Positions 48,573 to 56,428 of a DNA stretch of 64,000 bases are shown here, piece by piece. Below the pieces are notes generated by a model, which was given only the letters and a program-made list of their open reading frames with translations, searched no databases and was not told the origin of the DNA. The position numbers and the translations under genes are program-made. This DNA comes from Granulicella rosea. GTDB taxonomy: Bacteria > Acidobacteriota > Terriglobia > Terriglobales > Acidobacteriaceae. The first letter of the stretch is position 1; every line of letters begins with the position of its first letter. The stretch is from contig NZ_FZOU01000001.1 of NCBI RefSeq assembly GCF_900188085.1, positions 310,001 to 374,000 on the forward strand, given 5' to 3'.

Positions 48573-48736
48573 TTAAGGGCATGGCTTCAGCCATGCCGTC
48601 CTCGCGGCCGCAAACCCGGCTTTAGGCGCTGGGGTGCGGTTTAGTCTTGGCCTGCCCCGGAATAAATGCGTACCTCAGCGGCTGAAGCCGCTCTGCAATC
48701 GTGAACGAGATGGCACGGCTGAAGCCGTGCCCTTAA
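48573..48736. repeat. Four-hairpin palindromic repeat (family A), copy 5
   Basis: TTAAGGGCATGGCTTCAGCC ... CGGCTTTAGGCGCTGGGGTG ... GCGTACCTCAGCGGCTGAAG ... GGCACGGCTGAAGCCGTGCC. It shares the GCATGGC left stem with copy 2. It fills about half of the 358-base gap between the TPR and HtrA genes; nothing else is visible there. Confidence 0.87.
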
Positions 48737-48859
48737 ACAAAGAGATTTTGGCCACAGCTCAAACCTGAACTCTCCGGGAAAAGACAAACAAGCCAACTCT
48801 GCCGCCGCGACACTACAATAGGCAGCAGTGATTTCGATTCTTCAAGGTGCCCTGGTCCG

Positions 48860-50062
48860 ATGAAGCTGCGTCCGGTGTTTCTGGTTCTTGTTCTGCTTTC
48901 GGGGTTCTACTACCTCACGACGCGTTCGGCGTCGACGGGCGCGCTGCTGCCCTGGCTGCATAACGCCTCCCTGCCCGATACGAAGCTCGCGACCGTCTCC
49001 GGGCCCATGGGTTCGTTCGAGCTCTCCGAGGCCTCGGCCGCGCCGGCATTCGACGCCGAAGAGCAGCAGAACATCGCCGTCTACAAGAAGGCCTTTCCCT
49101 CGGTCGTCAACATCACCTCCACCGCCGTGGCCTTCGACTTCTTCAACCGGCCCGTTCCCCAGCAGGGGCAGGGCACCGGCTTCATCATCGACAAGCAGGG
49201 CCACATCCTGACCAACAACCACGTCATCAACAACGCGCAGCGCGTCGAGGTGACGCTGGCCGACAAGCACCAGTACAAGGCGCAGGTGGTCGGGATCGAC
49301 AAGAGCCACGACCTGGCGCTGCTGCTGGTCAACGCCCCGAACCTGACCCCGGCGACGCTCGCCGAGTCGCAGAACCTCGTCGTCGGCCAGCGCGTGTACG
49401 CCATCGGCAATCCGTTCGGCCTCTCGGGCACCATGACGCGCGGCATCATCTCCGCCATCCGGTCCATCCGCGGGCAGGAGGGCAATCCGATCGAGGACGC
49501 CATCCAGACCGACGCGGCCGTCAACCCCGGCAACTCCGGCGGGCCGCTGCTCAACTCGCGTGGCGAGGTGATCGGCATCACGACCATGATCGCCTCGGGC
49601 GGCGCGGACCAGAGCGCGGGCATCGGCTTCGCCATCCCCATCAACACGGCCAAGGCGGTGCTGGACGACTTCGCCAAATATGGCCGCGTGCGGCGTCCGT
49701 CGCTCGACATCGTCACCCTGCCGATCGGCCCGGATATCGCCGAGCAGATCGGCCTCCCGGCGGACTATGGCATTCTCGTCGAGCGCGTGCTGCCCGGCGG
49801 CGCGGCGGAGAAGGCCGGTCTGAAGGGCGGCACGCAGCGCATGTACCAGGGCAATACGCCGGTGATGCTGGGCGGCGACCTGATCGTGGCCTGCGACGGC
49901 CAGGAGGTCTCCACCCCGCAGGATCTCAGCGTGGCGCTGAACGCGCACCGCGCCGGCGACGCCATCACCCTGACCATCTTCCGCGGACGCAAGCGCATGG
50001 ATATCAAGGTGATTCTCGGCGACGCGAAGGACAACGTCGCACTGCCGGGTCAGCCGACGTAG
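48860..50062 (+). CDS. HtrA/DegP-type serine protease
   Basis: 400 aa with a signal or anchor (VFLVLVLLSGFYYLTT). Trypsin-like triad: His in ILTNNHVI, Asp in KSHDLALL, Ser in NPGNSGGPLL. One C-terminal PDZ domain (GILVERVLPGGAAEKAGLKG ... GDLIVACDGQEV). Periplasmic quality-control protease; with only one PDZ it is DegS/HhoA-like. Confidence 0.93.
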   Translation: MKLRPVFLVLVLLSGFYYLTTRSASTGALLPWLHNASLPDTKLATVSGPMGSFELSEASAAPAFDAEEQQNIAVYKKAFPSVVNITSTAVAFDFFNRPVPQQGQGTGFIIDKQGHILTNNHVINNAQRVEVTLADKHQYKAQVVGIDKSHDLALLLVNAPNLTPATLAESQNLVVGQRVYAIGNPFGLSGTMTRGIISAIRSIRGQEGNPIEDAIQTDAAVNPGNSGGPLLNSRGEVIGITTMIASGGADQSAGIGFAIPINTAKAVLDDFAKYGRVRRPSLDIVTLPIGPDIAEQIGLPADYGILVERVLPGGAAEKAGLKGGTQRMYQGNTPVMLGGDLIVACDGQEVSTPQDLSVALNAHRAGDAITLTIFRGRKRMDIKVILGDAKDNVALPGQPT

Positions 50063-50080
50063 CTTTTCGTTCCAGCAAAA

Positions 50081-50151
50081 GCGACCACGGATTTCACGGA
50101 TAATCACGGATTCGATCCGTTTTGATCCGCGAAATCCGCGGTCGCTTCTTT
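50081..50151. terminator. Long hairpin with T-run after the HtrA gene
   Basis: 21-bp arms (50081-50101 and 50125-50145, two mismatches; GCGACCACGGATTTCACGGA type) followed by TTCTTTTG. The core (CCRCGGATTTCRCGGAT) resembles a simple dispersed repeat seen in many genomes. Confidence 0.7.
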
Positions 50152-50213
50152 TGTGCTTTTCGTTCCGCCGCCACGCTGATATGCTCCGATCACCGCACAG
50201 GAGAATCACGCAC

Positions 50214-50729
50214 ATGGGAACGAATCTGCCGAACTTCGACCGGGCCGAATACGTCCAGCCGTCTGAATACAACATCACACCCGATGCGCCGCGCGAGAGC
50301 GTCGACCACGCCGTCTTCGTCAAATCGATCGTCTTCGGTCTAGGCGCTGCCGCGGTGGGCGCGCTTATCTACGGTCTGGTGGGCATGTTCGTCCACATCG
50401 GCTACGTCGGTCTGCTGGTCGGCTTCATGGTCGGCAAGGCGATGATGACAGCCTCGGACGACCTGGGCGGGCGCAAGTATCAGATCACGGCGGCGGTCAT
50501 CACCTACTTTGCGATTTGCTTCGCGACCGTGCTCGAGATCGTCTTCGACGCAATGCGGTCCGGCGGCGAGCACACCCCCGCTCTCTTCCTGGCGCTGGTC
50601 GGTGTGGCTGCGCCGTTTCTGCGGCTGGCGGCGAACCTGGGCTCAGGACTGATCAACGGCATCATCCTGATCGTCGCGATTCGCGGCGCATGGCGCGTCA
50701 CCGCCGGAACCCGCACCTACGAGGCATAG
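50214..50729 (+). CDS. Four-helix membrane protein
   Basis: 171 aa, ATG 50214 behind ACAGGAG. Soluble N-terminus, then membrane helices (IVFGLGAAAVGALIYGLVGM; YVGLLVGFMVGKAMM; ITAAVITYFAICFATVLEIV; LFLALVGVAAPFLRLA). DNA-binding or catalytic motifs are absent. It precedes the M50 gene by 17 bases, which suggests an operon. Confidence 0.75.
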   Translation: MGTNLPNFDRAEYVQPSEYNITPDAPRESVDHAVFVKSIVFGLGAAAVGALIYGLVGMFVHIGYVGLLVGFMVGKAMMTASDDLGGRKYQITAAVITYFAICFATVLEIVFDAMRSGGEHTPALFLALVGVAAPFLRLAANLGSGLINGIILIVAIRGAWRVTAGTRTYEA

Positions 50730-50746
50730 CTCATTTTTCTGATGTA

Positions 50747-51832
50747 ATGGAAGGTGGAGCTGGAGCGCTCCCGACCTTGACGCCTGCCGTTGCCACGCCT
50801 GAAGAACAGAACCCGCCGCCCCCGCCGATCGCCATCCCGCAGCCGCGGGAGATCTACAACTGTCCGCAGTGCAGCCACTACATTCAGCCCGGCCTCCTGG
50901 CCTGCCCGGAGTGCCATGCGATGGTCTACGGGCAATACCTGCAGGCCGTCGGCAACGCCGCACAGGGCTTCGAACAGGAGCAGCGCTGGCCCGAGGCGCG
51001 CGCCGCCTGGGTCGCCATGATCGCGTACCTGCCCGAAGGCACGCAGCAGCGCGCGGCCATCGAGCAGCGCGTGTCCGCCATCGACGGCAAGTTCTCCGCC
51101 AAGGCCGCGCGCAAAGCCGCATGGATGAAGCGGCTCGGACCCTTCGCGGCGCCGCTGCTGGTCGCGGTCTCGAAGTTCAAGCTGATCCTCTTCTTCCTGC
51201 TGAAGTTCAAGTTCTTCCTCAGCTTCGTGGGCTTCTTCGCCGTCTACTGGGGAATCTTCGGCTGGAAGTTCGGGCTGGGATTCACGGTCGGCATCCTGAT
51301 CCACGAGATGGGCCACTATGCCGCGGCCAGACGTCGCGGGTTGAAGGTGGACCTGCCGCTCTTCATCCCCGGCTTCGGCGCCTATGTGAAGTGGTACGCG
51401 CAGGGTGTGACGATCGACGACCTGGCGACGATCTCGCTGGCCGGCCCGTTCTTCGGGCTGATCGCCGCGCTGGTCTACGGCGGGCTGGCGATCTACCTCA
51501 ACTCCCCGCTCTTCAGCGCGCTGGCCCATGTAACGGCCTGGCTGAACCTGCTCAACCTGATCCCGGTCGGCTGGCTGGACGGCGCACAGGCCGCCTACGG
51601 GCTGAACCGGATGCAGCGCTGGATGCTGGCCGCGACCGGCGTCATCTTCTTCGCCGCCACGCAGGCGCGCGAGTGGGTCTTCCTGCTGATCGCCGCCGGC
51701 ATGGTATGGCAGGCGATGAAGCGCGAGGCGCCCGAGACCGACCGCAGCAAGACGCTGCTGCAGTTTGTGGGTCTGTTCTTCGCGCTGGGCACGCTGATCT
51801 GGCTCTTCCCGGATAGTGGGCGGCGGTTCTAA
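50747..51832 (+). CDS. M50-family membrane metalloprotease with zinc ribbon
   Basis: 361 aa from ATG 50747. A zinc ribbon (CPQCSHYIQPGLLACPEC, near residue 39) precedes a TPR-like helical part and the membrane domain. Catalytic motif HEMGH (ILIHEMGHYAAARRRG, near residue 184), and NLIPVGWLDGAQA supplies the third zinc ligand. Such site-2-protease-like enzymes cut membrane-embedded substrates; the substrate is unknown. Confidence 0.85.
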   Translation: MEGGAGALPTLTPAVATPEEQNPPPPPIAIPQPREIYNCPQCSHYIQPGLLACPECHAMVYGQYLQAVGNAAQGFEQEQRWPEARAAWVAMIAYLPEGTQQRAAIEQRVSAIDGKFSAKAARKAAWMKRLGPFAAPLLVAVSKFKLILFFLLKFKFFLSFVGFFAVYWGIFGWKFGLGFTVGILIHEMGHYAAARRRGLKVDLPLFIPGFGAYVKWYAQGVTIDDLATISLAGPFFGLIAALVYGGLAIYLNSPLFSALAHVTAWLNLLNLIPVGWLDGAQAAYGLNRMQRWMLAATGVIFFAATQAREWVFLLIAAGMVWQAMKREAPETDRSKTLLQFVGLFFALGTLIWLFPDSGRRF

Positions 51833-51862
51833 GCGGAGGCTTAAGGAACCTCTGCTTAAGAT

Positions 51863-51930
51863 AGGTCCGGGCTTTAGCCCGGACAATAAGCCCCGCAGAG
51901 TCAGTGGGGCTTTAGCCCCTGGGATAAGGG
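51863..51930. repeat. REP hairpins with further stem variants (family B-like)
   Basis: GTCCGGGCTTTAGCCCGGAC then GTGGGGCTTTAGCCCCTGGG: same GGCTTTAGCC core, stems CCGG and GGGG. Confidence 0.78.
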
Positions 51931-51952
51931 TTGCGGACTTAATCAGAGCACC

Positions 51953-52090
51953 CTTAACTCAGATCAAGGCGGATGAAAGCACAGATCAAGAACAAAGCTT
52001 CAAACTCACAAAGCACTCGGGGATGAAGGGTTGAATCCTTGCAGTGGCACGACCAGATCCGTGCTTCCATCGGCTTTGATCCGTGTTAAG
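51953..52090. repeat. Long imperfect inverted repeat next to purN
   Basis: 35-base arms (51953-51987 and 52056-52090) match at 29 positions; core of the right arm GATCCGTGCTTCCATCGGCT. The right arm ends in the purN stop codon, so it may also terminate purN transcription. Confidence 0.7.
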
Positions 52091-52700
52091 CCTTCTTCCT
52101 GAAGTGGCGGCCGATCACCCCGTACTCCCCGCCGATCACCCGCGCGATCGCCTCGGGATACGCCTGGTGCTCCTGCTCCAGAATCCTTGCCGAGAGCGTC
52201 GCGGGCGTGTCGTCGTCCAGCACCGGCACGGCGCGCTGCAGGATGATGACGCCGTGATCGACCTGCTCGTCGACGAAGTGGACGGTGCAACCGGCGAGCT
52301 TGACGCCCGCCTCAAAGGCCTGGGTCTGCGCCTCCAGCCCTGGAAAGCTGGGCAGCAGCGACGGGTGGACGTTCAGGATGCGGTTCGGAAACGCCTCCAC
52401 GAACGCCGGCGAAATGATGCGCATGTAGCCCGCCAGGCAGACGATATCCACCTTATAATCATGCAGATGGGCGATCATCGCGGCATCGTGCGCGGCGCGC
52501 GCTTCCGCGCCCTTACCCACCTGCGGGACGGCGATGGCGGGCAGGCCGAGCTCCCGCGCGGCGGCAAGTCCGGGCGCATCCGGCCTGTTCGAGAGCACGA
52601 CGGCGATCTCGCAACCAGGCAGACGGCCTTCGCGGATGGCGGTCGCGATGGAGAGAAAGTTCGAGCCCCGGCCCGAGAGAAGGATAGCTAGACGTTCGAT
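52086..52700 (-). CDS. purN: Phosphoribosylglycinamide formyltransferase
   Basis: 204 aa. Third step of purine synthesis. LAILLSGRGSNF at the N-terminus, VLSNRPDAPGLAAA, CLAGYMRIISPAFVEAFPNRILNVHPSLLPSF (catalytic Asn/His) and VHFVDEQVDHGVIILQ with the catalytic Asp. No ATG, GTG or TTG is in frame near the family's N-terminus: an ATC at 52700 stands 6 bases behind GGAGG and fits best. The only upstream candidate is TTG 52757, inside a dispersed repeat. Confidence 0.9.
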   Translation of the reverse strand: MERLAILLSGRGSNFLSIATAIREGRLPGCEIAVVLSNRPDAPGLAAARELGLPAIAVPQVGKGAEARAAHDAAMIAHLHDYKVDIVCLAGYMRIISPAFVEAFPNRILNVHPSLLPSFPGLEAQTQAFEAGVKLAGCTVHFVDEQVDHGVIILQRAVPVLDDDTPATLSARILEQEHQAYPEAIARVIGGEYGVIGRHFRKKA

Positions 52701-52721
52701 GATGCACCTCCGGGGAGGAGA

Positions 52722-52756
52722 AGAGAAGCAGATCCTCCGCTGCGCGAAGGATGACA
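52722..52756. repeat. Family C repeat, upstream of purN
   Basis: GCAGATCCTCCGCTGCGCGA ending AGGATGAC, a single copy overlapping the region where purN might start. Confidence 0.7.
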
Positions 52757-53000
52757 ATTGGAGGGTATGGAAAGGTTCGTCGGCGTTCGTGTCATCGGTT
52801 GTGGTTATAGCATGGAAGAACCGGGCGATGACATCAAGCGGTGAAGCGCGAAAGGCGGACCCGGTCTGCTAACTTGGAAGTTTGGAGAACCACTGATCGA
52901 GACGCCGCAACAGCCACGACTCTTTCCCGACGAGATACCGCCGGCGACGCCCGCGGCGCAGCCGGAGGAGAACGGAGTCGCGCCCATCTGGCTGCAGCGC

Positions 53001-53234
53001 ATGTCGCTCTTCGTGCTGGTCGTCTTCTGCATCTATCTGGGCGTGATGGTGACGATTCTGCCGTGGTGGGCGCCGGTCTACGACCGCAACCTCTTCCTGC
53101 AGGCGCACCCGAAGCTGTGGGCGGTGCTGAAGCTGGGGCCGGTGCGCGGCATCATCTCGGGTCTCGGTCTGCTGGATGTGTGGATCGGCGTCTCCGAGGC
53201 GATCCACTACCGGGATCAGCGACCGCAGGCGTAG
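53001..53234 (+). CDS. Small membrane protein
   Basis: 77 aa from ATG 53001. Two membrane helices (LFVLVVFCIYLGVMVTILPW; VRGIISGLGLLDVWIGV). The frame stays open to 52845 with sensible codons (ETPQQPRLFPDEIPPATPAA), and a GGAGA lies 6-9 bases before CTG 52893 / ATC 52896. The true start may be there, on a non-ATG codon. Confidence 0.65.
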   Translation: MSLFVLVVFCIYLGVMVTILPWWAPVYDRNLFLQAHPKLWAVLKLGPVRGIISGLGLLDVWIGVSEAIHYRDQRPQA

Positions 53235-53247
53235 GCGCCGTCGAAAC

Positions 53248-53299
53248 GCAGGTCCTTCGCCGTGCTCAGGACGACACGCTTTCTTGCTCAGGATGACAT
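53248..53299. repeat. Family C repeat remnants
   Basis: GCAGGTCCTTCGCCGTGCTC ending AGGACGAC, then a truncated TGCTCAGGATGACATT. Confidence 0.65.
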
Positions 53300-53323
53300 T
53301 TCAAGTTTAGGTTGGAGAAGTTT

Positions 53324-54301
53324 ATGGCAGAGCCGTTGAAAGAAAAGATCCCAACCCCGCTGGGCCGGGCGCCGCTGGCGTATGAGAACGCGGAGTTCAT
53401 CGACTCGCCCGATGGGCGCATGCTGCGCATGATGGCCGAGTACCAGGAGCCGCTCGTGCGCTTTCGCCGCGAACGCATCGAGGACACGGTCGTCTTCTTC
53501 GGTTCGGCTCGCTTCCGCGCGCTGGACGAGGCCAGCACGGCGCTAGAACTGCTGGAAAACACAGGTTCGACCGCACGCGCGCCGGAGCACGAGCAGCCCG
53601 CGCGCATGGACGAGATTCAGGCCGGCGCAGCCAGCGAGCTGAAGCTGAAGCTCGCCTACGCAGCCGTCGAGATGGCCCAGTACTACGAGGACGCGCGGCA
53701 GTTGGCGAAGCTGCTCGCCGGCTGGGCGAAGACGCTGCCCGGCCCGCGTCACCGCTTCGTCATCACCTCGGGCGGCGGCCCGGGCATCATGGAGGCGGCC
53801 AATCGCGGCGCGTTCGAGGCCGGCGCCAAGTCCATCGGGCTCAACATCAAACTGCCCTTCGAGCAGATGCCCAACCCCTACATCTCGCCCGAGCTGAACT
53901 TCGAGTTCCACTACTTCTTCATGCGCAAGTACTGGTTCGCCTATCTCGCGAAGGCGCTGGTGGTCTTCCCCGGCGGCTTCGGCACGATGGACGAGATGTT
54001 CGAGCTGCTGACGCTGGCCCAGACACACAAACTGGCGAAGAAGATGGTCGTCATCATTTACGGTTCGAGCTACTGGAAGTCGGTGCTGAACCTGGAGCTG
54101 CTGGCCGAAAAGGGCGCCATCGCGATGAAGGACCTCGACCTCTTCCAGTTCGTCGACACGCCGGAGGCCGCATTCGCCATCCTGAAGAAGAGCCTGCTCG
54201 AAGACCATCTGGAGGTCGCAGGCGAAGCCTCAGGCGTGCCGGCGGAGCCGATGCCGAACGTGCAGTCGGTCTTCGGTCCGGATATCGCGAAGACGCTTTA
54301 G
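53324..54301 (+). CDS. LOG-family protein (TIGR00730-like)
   Basis: 325 aa, ATG 53324 behind GGAGAAG. Rossmann-like fold with the two LOG motifs, SGGGPGIMEAANRGAFEAG and FPGGFGTMDEMFE (near residues 150 and 224). Members are phosphoribohydrolases acting on AMP or cytokinin nucleotides. The N-terminal extension of about 100 residues is longer than in plant-type LOGs, as in many bacterial versions. Confidence 0.87.
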   Translation: MAEPLKEKIPTPLGRAPLAYENAEFIDSPDGRMLRMMAEYQEPLVRFRRERIEDTVVFFGSARFRALDEASTALELLENTGSTARAPEHEQPARMDEIQAGAASELKLKLAYAAVEMAQYYEDARQLAKLLAGWAKTLPGPRHRFVITSGGGPGIMEAANRGAFEAGAKSIGLNIKLPFEQMPNPYISPELNFEFHYFFMRKYWFAYLAKALVVFPGGFGTMDEMFELLTLAQTHKLAKKMVVIIYGSSYWKSVLNLELLAEKGAIAMKDLDLFQFVDTPEAAFAILKKSLLEDHLEVAGEASGVPAEPMPNVQSVFGPDIAKTL

Positions 54302-54802
54302 CTATCCACGAAAGCCTTTGCGTTTCGCGTCGTCGTATCGAGCGAGCATGCGTGCTTCAAGCTGCGGCGACGCATGAAAACCGAGTTCGCTCAACCGGCG
54401 GACCGCTGCCGGAAAATCGAGAACTCCACGCATCGACATTTCAAATAGAAGACCGAAGGTTCCGGCTACTTTCAGGTTGCGCATTTCGGCCTGTCGCCGT
54501 CCCAACTGCTCATCGATCAGGACGACATCAGCTCCAATCACAAGCGCGAAGCTTATCGCCTCCCGCTCCCCAGCTCCCAGACCGGAGGGCAAAGACGGAT
54601 CCAGTTTACCGACATGAACCTCTTCGATCCACGATGGAGGCGACATGGCCCAGCGGCGGACAGCTTCAGGAGCCTCCGGGCGAAGCATCTCCTTCAATAC
54701 GGCATGGGGAACAAGCACGCGCCCATAGATTTCGCGCAATGCATCGGAAAAGCCAAGCAGAATCAAATAATTGAGTGGAGTTGTGTCGGCGACGACGATC
54801 AC
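54302..54802 (-). CDS. DUF3368 PIN-like toxin
   Basis: 166 aa. VVADTTPLNYLILLG opens the PIN-like fold; GAGEREAISFALVIGADVVLIDEQLGRRQA holds the acidic metal-site residues. DUF3368 proteins act as ribonuclease-type toxins paired with UPF0175 antitoxins. The start overlaps the antitoxin stop by 4 bases (ATGA), typical of such modules. Confidence 0.87.
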   Translation of the reverse strand: MIVVADTTPLNYLILLGFSDALREIYGRVLVPHAVLKEMLRPEAPEAVRRWAMSPPSWIEEVHVGKLDPSLPSGLGAGEREAISFALVIGADVVLIDEQLGRRQAEMRNLKVAGTFGLLFEMSMRGVLDFPAAVRRLSELGFHASPQLEARMLARYDDAKRKGFRG

Positions 54803-55083
54803 GTCCGTGAAAGCGCCTTTCTGCCCGAAGGCAGTTGCTCCAGGGTCGCGATGTCCTTCTCGAAATCTTCAACCGAATAATCGTATATCTCGTGCTTCGC
54901 CAGGAAGGAGTCGACCTGCATGAAGTAACCGAAGCCGAGCAGCACGCGCACCTGTTCGGTCGTCAGCCGTCCCTCTCGGTACGCGGCCGCAACCGCTTCT
55001 TCCAGCAATACCCGCGCAGGATCGCAGCCTTCCGGCACAAGATCGCGCGCAAACTGGTCCGGAATGTCGACCGTCACCTGCAT
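54799..55083 (-). CDS. UPF0175 antitoxin
   Basis: 94 aa. VTVDIPDQFARDL, RVLLEEAVAAAYREGRLTTE and VRVLLGFGYFMQVDSFLAKH match UPF0175, which binds DNA and its DUF3368 partner. First gene of the module. Confidence 0.88.
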   Translation of the reverse strand: MQVTVDIPDQFARDLVPEGCDPARVLLEEAVAAAYREGRLTTEQVRVLLGFGYFMQVDSFLAKHEIYDYSVEDFEKDIATLEQLPSGRKALSRT

Positions 55084-55196
55084 GCAGACAGCGTACCACG
55101 CCCGATACCCCCAAATTGAAGCATCGTTCTCGGTGCAGTCACATCCCCGTCATCTTCGCTCGGAATACTGAAGTCGTTCCAGCGGAGGAGACCCAC

Positions 55197-56381
55197 ATGA
55201 GCCAGTCGACCGTCTCGTATCTTTGGCGCGAACCCGCAGCCGCCCAGGGTTTCGCCACCGGCGTCTCGCTCCACAGTCACACCAGCCAGTCCGTCGAAAC
55301 GCTGGACTTCATCGCCGAGCTTTCGACCGAATGGGGCATCCTGCAGCCCATCATGCGGTTCATGGAGGCCAAGTGCCAGCGTACCTCCGGCATCACGCCC
55401 GACTATGCCCGCGCCTACTGGACCCCGCCGCTGACCCCGCGCCTCGCCTTTGAGCTCGAGCGCGACCAGATCCAGAACACCCTCCAGATTCCCGGCCTCG
55501 TCTCGCTCTCCGATCACGACGACATCCAGGCGCCGCTGCTGCTGCGTTCGGTCGACTCCGCCCGGCATATTCCCGTCTCGGTCGAGTGGACCGTGCCCTT
55601 CGGCAATCGCGCGAAGCCGACCTCCTTCCACCTCGGCATTCACAACCTGCCCTCCGCGCGAGGCGTGGACTGGATGAACCGGCTGCGCGCCTTCACCGCC
55701 CTGCCCGTCGCCGAGCGGCCCGCGAAGATGCTGGGCGAAATCCTCGCCGAGTTGGACGCCGAACCCGGCGTACTCATCCTCTTCAACCATCCGCTGTGGG
55801 ATCTCTACCGCATCGGCGCCAACGCGCACGAGGTCTACGTGAACGAGTTCCTCGCGCTGCACGGACAGTTCATCCACGCGCTGGAGCTGAACGGCCTGCG
55901 CAACTGGACCGAGAACAAGGCCGTCTCCGAGCTGGCCGCGAAGTGGAACCAGCTCGTCATCTCGGGCGGCGACCGCCACGGCGTCGAGCCCAACGCGAAC
56001 ATCAACCTGACCCACGCTGCCAGCTTCACCGAGTTCGTCCACGAGGTCCGGCGTCAGCGCATCTCGAACGTGCTCTTCATGCCGCAGTATGCGCAGCCCT
56101 GGAAACACCGCATCCTGCAGTCCACGCTGGACGCGATCCGCGACTATCCGCACTTCCCCGAGGGCTCGCGCCGCTGGGACGAACGCGCCTTCCACCCGGA
56201 CAAGGACGGCGTCCTGCAGCCGCTTTCGGCCATCTGGAACGACGGCCATCCGCCGGTCTACATCGAGGCCATCATCCGGATGGTGCGGCTCATGGGATAC
56301 GCACCTCTCTCCGGCGGCCTGCGCATGGCATGGGACGACGCAGCGGAGATGCGCGCTGTGCTCGGACGGCTGGACGCCTGA
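55197..56381 (+). CDS. PHP-domain metal-dependent hydrolase-like protein
   Basis: 394 aa, ATG 55197 behind GGAGGAGACCCAC. PHP motifs: SLHSHTSQSVET (motif I), LSDHDDI (motif II), LFNHPLWD (motif III) and SGGDRHGVEPN (motif IV). Possibly a phosphoesterase. It precedes a GT4 glycosyltransferase by 47 bases, which may point to handling of a glycolipid or phospho-sugar. Confidence 0.82.
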   Translation: MSQSTVSYLWREPAAAQGFATGVSLHSHTSQSVETLDFIAELSTEWGILQPIMRFMEAKCQRTSGITPDYARAYWTPPLTPRLAFELERDQIQNTLQIPGLVSLSDHDDIQAPLLLRSVDSARHIPVSVEWTVPFGNRAKPTSFHLGIHNLPSARGVDWMNRLRAFTALPVAERPAKMLGEILAELDAEPGVLILFNHPLWDLYRIGANAHEVYVNEFLALHGQFIHALELNGLRNWTENKAVSELAAKWNQLVISGGDRHGVEPNANINLTHAASFTEFVHEVRRQRISNVLFMPQYAQPWKHRILQSTLDAIRDYPHFPEGSRRWDERAFHPDKDGVLQPLSAIWNDGHPPVYIEAIIRMVRLMGYAPLSGGLRMAWDDAAEMRAVLGRLDA

Positions 56382-56428
56382 GCGCGCTTCTGCTTTCGCG
56401 AAACGAACCCGCGTCGTACTCTAAGTCG

